Source: Paragonimus westermani (taxonomy: Eukaryota > Platyhelminthes > Trematoda > Plagiorchiida > Troglotrematidae). Taken from it: a stretch of 64,000 nucleotides of DNA. The translations under genes were made by a program, and so were the position numbers. Below, in pieces: positions 1 through 9,010 of the stretch. The notes beneath the pieces were generated by a model. The model was not told the origin of the DNA and searched no databases. It saw only the letters and a list, made by a program, of their open reading frames with translations. Numbering within the stretch: the stretch's first letter is position 1; each line of letters opens with the position of its first letter. Location: NCBI GenBank assembly GCA_008508345.1, contig QNGE01002718.1, positions 37,847 through 101,846 on the forward strand, given 5' to 3'.

Positions 1-1017
1 TGTCTGACAGTTTCAGCACCATGAGCGGCGTACGTCAAGGCTGTCCGCTGTCACCATTTTCGCTTAGTTTCATCATAGACGAAATAATGGGGGATTGTCT
101 GCGGCACTCACAAGATGCCGGCGTGGACCTCGTACCTGGTGAAAGACTAACTGATCTTGATTGTGCTGACGACAAGGTGTTGCTGTTTGACAGCTGTCGA
201 GCAGCACAAGTAATGCTAGACGCTATTTCGCGTTCTGCTACATACTTCGGAATGCGATTTGCGGCCTCAAAATGCAAAGTGCTTCTGCAGGATTGCTGTT
301 ACCACGTGGATTTGATGTTAGATAATGTAAACATGGAGGTCGTTGATCGGTTTGTATACTTGGGAAGCTGCATCAGCGGCGGTGGCGGAGGATTAGGGTA
401 TGAAATAGAAGCACGTATCTCTAAGGCAAGAGCGGTATTTGCTAATTTGAGGCATCTCTGGCGACTGAGGGGTATTTCTCTGAAGCCTAAAGGTGGTGTA
501 TATAAGACAACGGTGAGGGCCGTATTACTTTACGGTAGCGAAATTTGCCCGCTCAGGCAGGGTAGAAGACGTGAACCGTCTCCAAGTATTTGACCACCGA
601 TGTCTGCGTTCAATCGCTCGTATCGGGTGGCACCAGCGTGTAAGTAACGAGGTGGTTAGAAAGCGGGTATTTGGTAGTGATTGCCAAACGAGTTCTTTTG
701 TTCAATCTCTACGTTTGCACAGACTTAGATGGTTAGGTCATGTGTTAAGGATGCCAGCTAGTCGTCTTCCACACCGAGCACTGTTCGCTGACACTGCGAC
801 CGACTGGTGTAAGGTGCGAGGTGGACAGATAGTGACCTGGCGTAGGGAAATGAAGTCGTTTACGAAGGGGTTGGCCAATGTAGATCGAGTTCGTCTCCCG
901 GGCTGGGACCCTCGCGACTCACAGGGTCGGTGGTTGGAGATGTTAGGCGGGATTGCGGCTAATCGAGCTCAATGGCGTGAATGTTGTCGTTGTTTGGCTG
1001 AGTTGTCTGTGAAGTGA
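1..1017 (+). pseudogene. RTE-like LINE reverse transcriptase, 3' part, frameshifted
   Basis: This is the C-terminal half of the reverse transcriptase of an APE-type non-LTR retrotransposon, which would copy its RNA into a nicked genomic target. The frame is open from the window edge (codon at 3-5), so the endonuclease and RT fingers lie outside. Visible: RT motif B GVRQGCPLSP (near 30-59), motif C as CADD (about 162-173, where F/YADD is usual), then YLGSC, ANLRHLW and YGSE of the thumb. The frame shifts by one base near 555-566; the second frame carries LQVFDHRCLRSIARIGW, RWLGHVLRMP and LPGWDPRD and ends with TGA at 1015-1017. The order and wording match the RTE/SR2-like clade common in trematodes (family knowledge). 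One frameshift and otherwise long frames suggest a fairly recent copy. The exact clade is inferred by eye. Confidence 0.9.
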
Positions 1018-1307
1018 GTGCATTCAGTGACGCGGTGCAGTGAAAGCCGTAGGGAAGCTGTCTTGCTGATGACGCCTTACTCTCACTTGCAGGTGGGTTG
1101 TTTGTTTGCAAGGTGTAGGCACCTTGATGTTGAATATTTGAATATGGACGTAGTTATTTTCAGTGATTAGGTCCCTTCCCGTCCCCTTCTTTTTCCCTTC
1201 TCTCTTCCTATATAGGGTTTGCTGTTTCTTCATGTTTGTGTGGCAGTTAAGCATTAGTGTGAATTACTGGTGTATTGTTGTCTACGATGACGATGATGAT
1301 GATGATT
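1018..1307 (+). mobile_element. LINE 3' UTR ending in a GAT-repeat tail
   Basis: Non-coding sequence after the LINE stop codon runs to a short GAT/GAC triplet repeat at about 1285-1307. RTE-type elements typically end in a short simple repeat and not in a poly(A) tail, so this repeat is the likely 3' terminus (inference). A pyrimidine-rich stretch lies at about 1170-1208. No second copy of a target-site duplication can be checked, because the 5' end is outside the window. Confidence 0.55.
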
Positions 1308-1409
1308 GTTAGGTGGCAGGCACATTGATGGCATCTATACTTCCCTTACACACCACGCGGTTGAATTCACGGCCACGTAACTTTCGTCATGAAACCCTCA
1401 TACGCTCAT

Positions 1410-1930
1410 TCCTCTACAGGGGTCGGTTAAAGTCTACTTCCTCCCGGGATCTAAAATCCATATTACGACGTGAATGACTCACTTGGATAACATCTTGGTA
1501 ACACAGCTTCTGACCACCAGGATTTCCCTTGCCAACTTTCATTTGCCTATAAGGCAGCTGCTTCGGAATCCATTCGTAACCCATCCTGTGGAGGCGCCCT
1601 AGCCAAATAAGTGGGTTGAGCGTCAGCAGGGCTTCAATCCCGTTTCTAACCACTAGCCAAAATATCTCAATGTTTGGAGTCTTATTCGTCTACCGAACGT
1701 TCAAGCTGCTTCTTAAACACTGCGGATGAAGACGGCCCAGGTATCACGCATTCAGCTTATATGGTGTCCAAGTTTCACTTTTGTACTGCAGCGTAAACAG
1801 CACCACTTAGTGATAGACAGGCAGCTTTGTTTTCATCCTCAAACTACGATTCTTCCAGAGACGTCTTTCAAGACACCTGCAGACAGATCTAGTCTTCGCC
1901 GCACGAGCTCGAACGTCGCTGTCCGCAGAT
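1410..1930 (-). pseudogene. Decayed non-LTR retrotransposon, RT C-terminal fragment
   Basis: Read on the minus strand, degraded frames carry the recognisable tail of a LINE reverse transcriptase. In order they are ATFELVRRRL, KTKLPVY, QYKSETWTPY (usually YGSETW), HPQCLRSSLNVR, NKTPNIEI, WLGRLHRMGYEWIPKQLPY and GNPGGQKLCYQDVIQ. The last part is open as a 79-codon frame at 1414-1653. At least two stops and frame changes separate the blocks. This tail type (RWLGH...IPKQL...GGQKKRYKD) differs from that of the adjacent RTE copy, so it is a second lineage in the opposite orientation. It is far more decayed and no ends were found. It cannot be functional. Confidence 0.7.
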
Positions 1931-3303
1931 AGATTTATCTACAGATTAATAGCTAAGTAGCTGAAGTCCGTACAGCTATCAGCAATATCCCTGTTGATGC
2001 GGATTTTAGGCGTAGATACAGAACCTCCGCCCGCAGAAGGCTGAAGGAAAGAAAATACCTTACCGGTGTGTTGTAAACCCTCGACTCCACGGTATAATAA
2101 TGCGATCGATAGGATTCAGATTGTACTCCGGAAGATCTTGGTTCCGGAAATACGTGACGGTCCCCGTTACTTGCGCCCAAGATAATCCAAAGGATGGGCA
2201 CAAAAGCAACTTTGTCCCACGTCAACAATGCTTTTGACAAAGAGAAAATTGCAAGGTTTTTATAGGGTGCACAGTGACTTACAAACATTCTCGAATCAGA
2301 AAATCGAAGGACATCAAAAAAGTAGTTAAGGTCACTAAACCACCAATGAGCATAGCGGAATAAAGGTCGAATAGATAAAAAGTAGCGAAGGTTACCTCTC
2401 GACGTTTTACGACATTTCCGCTTATTCTGAATGGATTGAATCGTTTTCTTGAGGAAGGGGATTGTTTTGGACGGAAAAAATGGATTCCTCTAACACTGTT
2501 GATTTCCAAACTGAATTTGTGTGCCACGGTCGCGAAAGCTGTGGCCAGCCGTAGAAGTTCATTTTCGCTGTGTGTAAATAGCGCGCTATCATCTGTAAAC
2601 TGTGGCGCGCGTATTGCCGGGTTACGTAGCCAGGTTGGGGCTCAAAGGCGTCCTCTATTTAACAGTCGACCATTCGTGGGGTAGTTGACTTGCAATTCGT
2701 CCTTCTCTTCACCACACACGTATGACTGACTACAGTTGGACGTCCTTTCTAGTAGTGTTTCATTGCATGTTTGATTAATCTCTCAGGTTGTGGCTTGGGC
2801 GAGCAGATACGGATGTGCCAATACCTTGTGTGTTATTTTTGGTCCAACTTGAAATCTACGAAAAATTAATTATACTTTGTATTTCGCAGCATGAATTTAT
2901 TTCGAACATGTGTCACGCCTCATGCATCTCACTAGCAACTAAGTGTTATCTTTGTCAAGTGAATGGGTGGTGTGCTGGACCATCTGCTTTGACTGTTGAA
3001 ATCGTGGCGGTTACACATAAACATGAGTTCCCGTTACCTTTGTGTTTTATTTTACCATGTTTGTCGTTCGTAGTCCCCTTTGAGTAGCTAGGCCGTTTTG
3101 ATTTTACAGGCAATGGGTTGCAGAAAATACATCGTTAACGGCACCTATTCTCATCTAATAGGTTTCCTGTACATGTTTGATTCCACTCTCTACCATGTTA
3201 TATAGAGTTTCTAAACCCATGCGTTGTTTGTGTACTAAGCTCAACCAGTCATTTAATCTAGCTTAATTTTATTCAACTCTCATATATGTCTACTCTGTCC
3301 TAG
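1931..3303. other. No gene recognised; probable intron of the CNPase gene
   Basis: This stretch precedes the CNPase-like exon. Several open frames of 80-111 codons occur on both strands (for example 1953-2288 minus, 2436-2684 plus, 2788-3087 plus). None shows a motif I recognise, and none resembles the N-terminal P-loop or the first HxT motif of CNPase. A pyrimidine-rich tract ending in AG at 3302-3303 is the acceptor of the next exon. Upstream CNPase exons must therefore lie further left or be too short to see. Confidence 0.4.
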
Positions 3304-3635
3304 CTTCGTTGGATCCAGTTGTTCCGCCCCAACGCCCAGTTGGTTGTCGTGCTCATGTGACCTTGGCCTTGGCTCCTGACGTGAGCGCTGTAGAAACTGG
3401 CCTGGACCTGCTACGTGTGGTCGACGCTGAGCTGGCACAACGTCCAGGACACCATGTGGCTATCATTCCCGGCGGGTCGGTACGCCGTGTCACAGTACAG
3501 CAACCGGCCACTTCTCCGACTCGTCATGGCTCGCAACCACAGTTTCTTACAGCCCCATTGGGATGTGATTATATGTACGTATTCGATTTGGACTTCCCGC
3601 AACATCACCGAGTCTTGTTTGCCGGTGCTTACTGA
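3304..3635 (+). CDS. CNPase-like protein, terminal coding exon
   Basis: This looks like the last coding exon of a 2',3'-cyclic-nucleotide 3'-phosphodiesterase, a 2H phosphoesterase that opens 2',3'-cyclic nucleotides to 2'-nucleotides. The frame encodes about 110 residues ending at TGA 3633-3635. The diagnostic block is GCRAHVTLALAPDV followed by SAVETGLDLLRVVD, which matches the CNPase C-terminal strand with its second HxTx motif (HVTL at 3354-3365) and the following helix. The end, YMYVFDLDF...RVLFAGAY, fits the final beta strands. A pyrimidine tract and AG precede 3304, giving a phase-1 exon start. Base composition is clearly more GC-rich than the flanks, and stops are absent. Vertebrate CNPase ends in a prenylated CAAX box; this protein ends in FAGAY with none visible. 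The first HxT motif and P-loop domain are not in the window. The family call rests on recalled motifs without alignment. Confidence 0.7.
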
Positions 3636-5194
3636 CCCACTGTATCTACCCCAGTCATTCCATAGGCTTTCCTTGTTTTCTTGTTTCATGGTTTTGTGCT
3701 CTCACTGATTTTGTACTATTCCATATTTGATTTACCCTGTTCATCAGCCTTGTCACTTGTTCCCTGCTTTTGTGCTGATCATTTTCATTTTCCCGGAGCA
3801 TGTTTGCCTAGTTTCCTGAATTGCGGCTTTTATAAATTCTTCAATGAGAAACCTCTTACTGCACCACACCATTTTGAAGTGTTAGTGTGAAAATCTGCAT
3901 TTAAAAAGTCAGCTCACGGTTTCCTTTTTGCGCACCAGTTCAGTCACGGATACGGGACGGATACAAGAGTTGGCTGTAGACGTTGGCTAACAAACATATC
4001 ATTGTTGTGTTTGTTTGTGTACAATTGTCAGTGATGATTTGGTGGTAATCACTGACACATCGTTGTTGTGTGTCATGTTCGTCTTGATCGGCAGCAAACG
4101 CCTGCTACTTTGGATCTTAGTACTGATCCAGTGCCTTTTAATTCACACTGTACACTTTTTATCTGGTTCTGTTACTAGAACAGTCTTTTAGCGATGTTGG
4201 GTGTGTGGGTCGAAATTAAGTTGGCTTTGGTGTTTCGTGTCTTCTACGTGCCAATGTAGATGATATGGTTGGGTCTGTCATCAGTCAAGTTATAAGAGAA
4301 CGCCCCTGTAACAGACGCTCTTAAATACAGAAAATCCCTATTACGAGGAAGGTGACTGTTTCCAAAATGTTTTCATAACGGGACTGGGCTTTTGCGTCCA
4401 TCGCTGTGGACACCCCTGTAACCAAAGCCTCATTCAACAGGCAAATAAAACACCTTGAAACATTTTGTTTTATTATGGTGGAATGCTCAGGGCGAGGTAA
4501 GACCAAGTGGCTCGCTTGTTGCCAACATCAACCTAATTGACAGGTCTATCAATGTATCCAACTACCTGTTTGTTTCCTGGGTGCCCACGCAGCGTACGTC
4601 AGTCCATAGGAGTAGTAACGGACACAGTGACAGACTGACGGGCACAACCATGTATTTGACCGGATGTGCTGGGCTGTGTCCTCATAGGTTTATCGCACAC
4701 TCAATAGGTATACTTGTAACAATAATCTTGATCATGTCCAGACTGACAAGTGCGTAAATGCATTGGGAGCAGATTCACAGCGGGAGGCGGTCTGAATGTG
4801 CACGTCTGTGTCTACCTATGGAGAGATTTAAAAGCCTTTTTTATCAGTGATGTAGTAAATGATGTAGGCTATTTAATGAACATCCTGGTGATCAAACTCA
4901 TGCTGGATGGTGTTTGTAGCTCGAACAAAGGCTATATCTAGGTTAGCCAGTGTCACTACAACACCCTTTGAAGTTGCCTTCGGACGCAGCCATGCTTGCG
5001 GGACGTCTATGAGGAGGATGACGAGCTATTTTGTGGTCCAGGTCTAGAAGCGTGATTGCTCTTCCGTCGAAGCTGCCGCTGACTGCCTTTTGGATTGTGA
5101 CAGTCTGAAATCCTCACGTGAAGCATGAAGACGTAGCTATTGATCGTTCACAGTGAAAGTTTCCTTTACTCCGTATGTGATGTCTACGTTTTTG
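3636..5194. other. CNPase 3' UTR / downstream DNA, no gene recognised
   Basis: After the CNPase stop the sequence becomes T-rich and contains no coding signal I recognise. The first canonical poly(A) signal on the plus strand that I found is AATAAA at 4444-4449, about 800 bases after the stop, so the 3' UTR could extend to there or use a variant signal. A perfect 10-bp inverted repeat sits at 4026-4057 (listed separately). Short frames at 4455-4757 and 4750-4941 look like chance. Confidence 0.4.
4026..4057. repeat. Perfect 10-bp inverted repeat, 12-base loop
   Basis: TGTCAGTGAT (4026-4035) is followed after 12 bases by its exact reverse complement ATCACTGACA (4048-4057). It lies in the presumed 3' UTR or downstream region of the CNPase-like gene, flanked by TTGTTGTGT-rich sequence on both sides. 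It could form an RNA stem-loop or be a remnant of a small element. No function can be assigned from sequence. Confidence 0.6.
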
Positions 5195-7130
5195 ATGTGT
5201 TGACCCATAAAGGCGTGCCATGGAAATGGGAGGAGGAACAGCGGGCAGCATTCGATAACATCAAACGAGTTATTACCGAGGCCCCTATATTGAACTATTA
5301 CGATCCAGCATTATCTCTGGTCATTCAGTGTGATAGCAGTGAAACTGGTCTGGGGGTGGTATTATTACAAAATGGAAGACCAGTGGACTACCGAAGCCGG
5401 AGTCTCGTCTGCTGAGCGAAACTATGCGCAAATTGAGAAGGAAATTCTGGCTGTGATATTCGCCCTAGAACGTTTCAGCACTTATACGTTCGGTCGGAAA
5501 ACAATAGTTCACACCGACCACAAACCACTAGTTTCAATAGTGAAGAAACCGTTATCTGCTGCACCGAGAAGGTTACAGAGAATGTTAATCAGAATGCAAA
5601 GATATGACGTCGAACTGACCTATCAGCCGGGGACTCAGATGCACATAGCTGACACTTTGTCCAGAGCTTGCGAAGAAGGTTCCTCCTGTGAAGAGCTTCA
5701 GTTTGACACTTGCGGCTATGGATTACACTATGACGGAAACCGCACTAATCACCGACCTAAAAGAAGCAACGGCACGAGACGTCACGTTACAACGTCTGGC
5801 TGAAACAATTAGAAACGGGTGGCCACACGACAAGAGAAAGTTGCCCGAGGAATTGGCAGTCTTCTTCAGTGACCGCGATCAATTTATCCAGGAAGACGGC
5901 TTAATATTCAAAGGAGAAAGAATCGCAATTCCAGAGATATTTCAACGGAAGATGTTGGAACACGTTCACCTGGCACATACGGGAGTGAAAAGCTGTATCC
6001 GGAGGGCAAAGGAGCTCTTCTATTGGCCTCAGATGTCGAGTTCCATAAGGGACTACATACAGAGCTGTAATGCATGTCGGGCTATTGACTCAAAGCAAAC
6101 CAAGGAAACGATGCTGACGCGTCAAATCCCTCAAAGACCCTGGCAAATATTATCGGCGGAGATCTTTGCATTCAACAACAAGCAATACTTGGTGATAATA
6201 GACCATTTCAGCGATTTCTACGAGTTAGAATGGCTGAGTTCCACTACTTCCAGCGCGGTCATTAATAAACTTCTAGCCCAAATCGCGCGCTACGGTATAC
6301 CCGAGATCTCCGACAACGGACCACAGTTCATCGGCGCGGATTTTAGAACGTTTGCGGAAAAGTGGGGATTCGAGCACCGTACAAGTAGTCCATACTACAG
6401 TCAGTCAAATGGTAAAGCCGAAGCGGCGGTCTAAATGGCAAAGCGACTGCTGCAACTGGCCCAATTATCTGGGAAGGATCCATATTTAATGTTATTGGAG
6501 AAACGAAATACTCTTAATGAAACTATGTCCCACAGTTCCGCTCAAAGAATGTTGGGGAGAAGAACACGCACACATTTGCCGATAATAGGAGAACTACTAA
6601 AACCCCAATCGCCGAACGTAACTGAAGTGCACGATGATTTGAGGAGACGAATGCTAACCCAAAAGCGATACTACGACAAGGGATCCCGCGACCTACCGGT
6701 TCTGCAGGTAGGCGATAAGGTATGGGTACAGTGCGTTCCAGAAAACCCACGGCGATGGATAGAAAAAGTGGTGGTGAGGTACTGCGGTTATCGGTCATAC
6801 GAAATAGATTCCGGAGGAGTACTGAAGAGGAGGAATCGGGCGCATCTGAGAACAAGAGTAACACCGGATGAAGACCTCATCCTTAAAGAGAAGAAAGTAT
6901 TATCACGAACCAGGAGTGGATTATGCTACGAAAAAAGGAAGGATGTGAAGGGATTGGATTGGACGAAGGCATCGATACGAAGTCAACCATTGATTCGCAG
7001 AAGTCTACGGCCAATCAGTGTCGAAAACCCGAACAGACTTGTGTGTCAGCGCGGGGACCAATCAGCACGGCACGCTGCTCCAGCATCGGATTTTGTTATA
7101 ACGAGCGCCGGAGTAAAACAAGTTGTTTAA
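5195..7130 (+). pseudogene. Ty3/gypsy pol fragment: RNase H and integrase, broken
   Basis: This is the 3' part of a Ty3/gypsy retrotransposon polyprotein; gag, protease and nearly all RT are missing. The frame joins recognisable sequence at about LTHKGVPWKW (5200). RNase H: QCDSSETG (Asp codon 5332-5334), SAERNYAQIEKE, HTDHKPL, ADTLSRA. Integrase: HHCC zinc finger (HVHLAHTG to CNACRA, about 5961-6081), core with IIDHFSDF, SDNGPQF and the terminal Glu in GKAEA. A C-terminal domain follows with VGDKVWVQ (near 6712) and RRWIEKVV. Breaks: a frameshift near 5400-5410, another near 5690-5730, and an in-frame TAA at 6432-6434 right after the catalytic Glu region. Otherwise the frames stay open to 7130, so decay is modest. 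A DNA-integrating enzyme is implied but not functional here. Confidence 0.92.
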
Positions 7131-7337
7131 ATGCGTTACGCGTTGAAACAAACGAGCTTCAAACGGAGTCGAGCCGACCAATGAGAAAGCGAGAGCGTCA
7201 ATACCAATTGTAATTCTTCATTTGACCGATGCGTCTAGTCTATAAAATAACCAATAAAAACTCAATAAACCGAGATTTGCTTTGTGCCACGAAGACTGAC
7301 TTTTGTTTTCGTTCCGGAAGGTAGCGATCTTTCAACA
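7124..7337 (+). mobile_element. Putative 3' LTR of the Ty3/gypsy element
   Basis: Directly after the integrase frame the sequence shows LTR-like organisation: TG start (TGTTTAAATG at 7124, overlapping the pol stop codon), a TATA-like TATAAAATAA at 7241-7250, two AATAAA signals at 7253-7258 and 7264-7269, and a CA end at 7336-7337 (TTTCAACA). No 5' LTR is in the window because the element is 5'-truncated, so the boundaries are inferred from the TG...CA rule and the regulatory motifs alone. The segment just upstream is purine-rich but not a clean polypurine tract. Confidence 0.45.
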
Positions 7338-8835
7338 GGCACCAGCTGTTGCGTATTACGAAAATTTAGCATTCAATAGCCTACCCTCACAAACCTTGAC
7401 CCAAACAGGGGTTTGAGACAGTTTCCTGACGTTTGTTGCAGATTAGGAACGCTTTGGCTGGCGATAAGTGACCAGTTTTCGAACTTTGGTGCGATAAGTT
7501 AGGAAGAATATGTCCAGAATTTTAGATGCTAACATCTCGCCTCTGGCCCTAAGCAGGGATATCTTGAAAATTTATATCAATCTTAATTTGTCTGTTTCAT
7601 CGTTGTTGATACGATGGACAGCGTGCTTGATGGATGCCACTTTGAGGCTAAAGAGAATTGCAGTCGTGGATTGCGTCCCAAAACTGAAATCTGATGGTTT
7701 TACCCAGCTGTCCAGTTGGATCTGATAGGGTTGTTGACACTGGTGCGACCCTCGGCTACTCTGAGATGTTTGTGAACATCATAACTGCATCCACAGATAA
7801 GGCCTACGAAATCTTTTTGAGTACGGGACGACAGCTGGGCTTTTCATTCTCAAAGAATCCTTGACATCGCGCGCTGTGCACCTTTGCAGCCAGCACGGAC
7901 GTCCACATTAGATGTTTAGATGTAGGCAAGGGATTTGATCTCTTTTTTACTCCCGTATCTCTGACGTTTTGTAAATGTGTGCGCGAATGTTCGCTTGATT
8001 GGCCACCAACGTTGAAGAAAATTTTTGATCTTGTCATCCATGTTGGTTTTTGGTCAACTGATCCGTAAGTGTTGAAACGCTTGTGCCGAAGTGTGATCTC
8101 TCGTCGTTTCCTTCCTGATGGTGTTAACTGTGATCGGCACGGCGTTGACAGTTTCTCCCATCATAAGTCGTAATTCGTTGTCACAATTGCCGTCTCGGTT
8201 TCATCGTTATTTAATGTTCACCTGCTGATCGTCTCGGATATTGCATCCTGGCTGCCGATTTTCGCGATCGACTTATGTCTGGTTTCACTGTCATCAGCCA
8301 GATGTGTTGCAATCCTTCGTTACGGGTTGTATTCACGGAGGTATTTTTTGATTCGGAGATGAACGACAACGGTTTCCATTTCATCATTGAAGTGGAACAT
8401 CCACCGTACAACATCTTGCAAAATGTTTTACATTAAATTTGACGACTTCAATGGGCAGTTGTAGGTGTACACCATAGCGATTTGTAAACTGGTCTGTCAG
8501 ACCATCTGTATGCTTCATTTTGACAAACCAGGACACGGGGTTACCGGGGACGAGGGATTTACGGAATACAATAATTTGGTTGATATTCAACCCTGAATGT
8601 AAAAGTGGAGTGAATACACAATATTTATCATTGAAGGAAGCCTCCGACGTGATACTTATCTAGAGCAAATGCCAGTGTAAGACAGTACTTTGCAACTGGT
8701 CCTACTGAAGGTGACATTGTCATTTCATAATGAGTCGCTTTTGTTTCTGATGTGTGGTTCACAGCGGAAACAGTTGGTCCCACTGACCACCAGTAAAGAG
8801 GTGGACAGCTGTTTCGACATAGTTGGGTGCAACCC
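7338..8835. other. Unassigned; one GC-richer exon-like stretch at 8.2 kb
   Basis: No gene is recognised. From about 8215 to 8433 the plus strand holds a 73-codon stretch open between stops with balanced codons (it includes FTVISQMCCNPSLRVVFTEV and ends at TAA). It has no family I know and no clear start. A VDTGA string occurs near 7736 on the plus strand and was considered as a protease site, but it was not supported. Base composition around 8.0-8.6 kb is richer in CG dinucleotides than the surroundings, as expected of a relatively young insert or an exon. Confidence 0.3.
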
Positions 8836-9010
8836 CGGTGACCGTGGCCCAGTGGATAAGTGCTCGGACTTCAATCTGCCGCTTATGGCTTGGGTCATGC
8901 GTTCGATTATCCGGCAACGAGGTGCTTATGAGACCCATCTACGTCAAAACAGCTGCCCACCCCTTCGCTGGTGGACACTATGACCAAATGTTTGCAAAAA
9001 CTCTTTCTCA
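8836..9010 (+). mobile_element. tRNA-derived SINE, family B, copy 1
   Basis: An internal RNA polymerase III promoter is visible. The A box is TGGCCCAGTGG at 8845-8855 and the B box is GTTCGATTA at 8901-8909, about 56 bases later as in a tRNA. The body continues with GGTGCTTATGAGACCCATC and ACGTCAAAACAGCTGCCCAC. The same order recurs at 27555-27715, with about 60-70% identity by eye, so this is a dispersed family. It is non-autonomous and would rely on a LINE for copying. Longer reading frames that cross it are accidental. Confidence 0.75.

Noticed and set aside
7736..8290. VDTGA string followed about 160 codons later by CILAADF, as a retroviral-type aspartic protease
   Set aside because: Spacing is far too long for that protease fold, the frames do not join, and no other protease landmarks are present.
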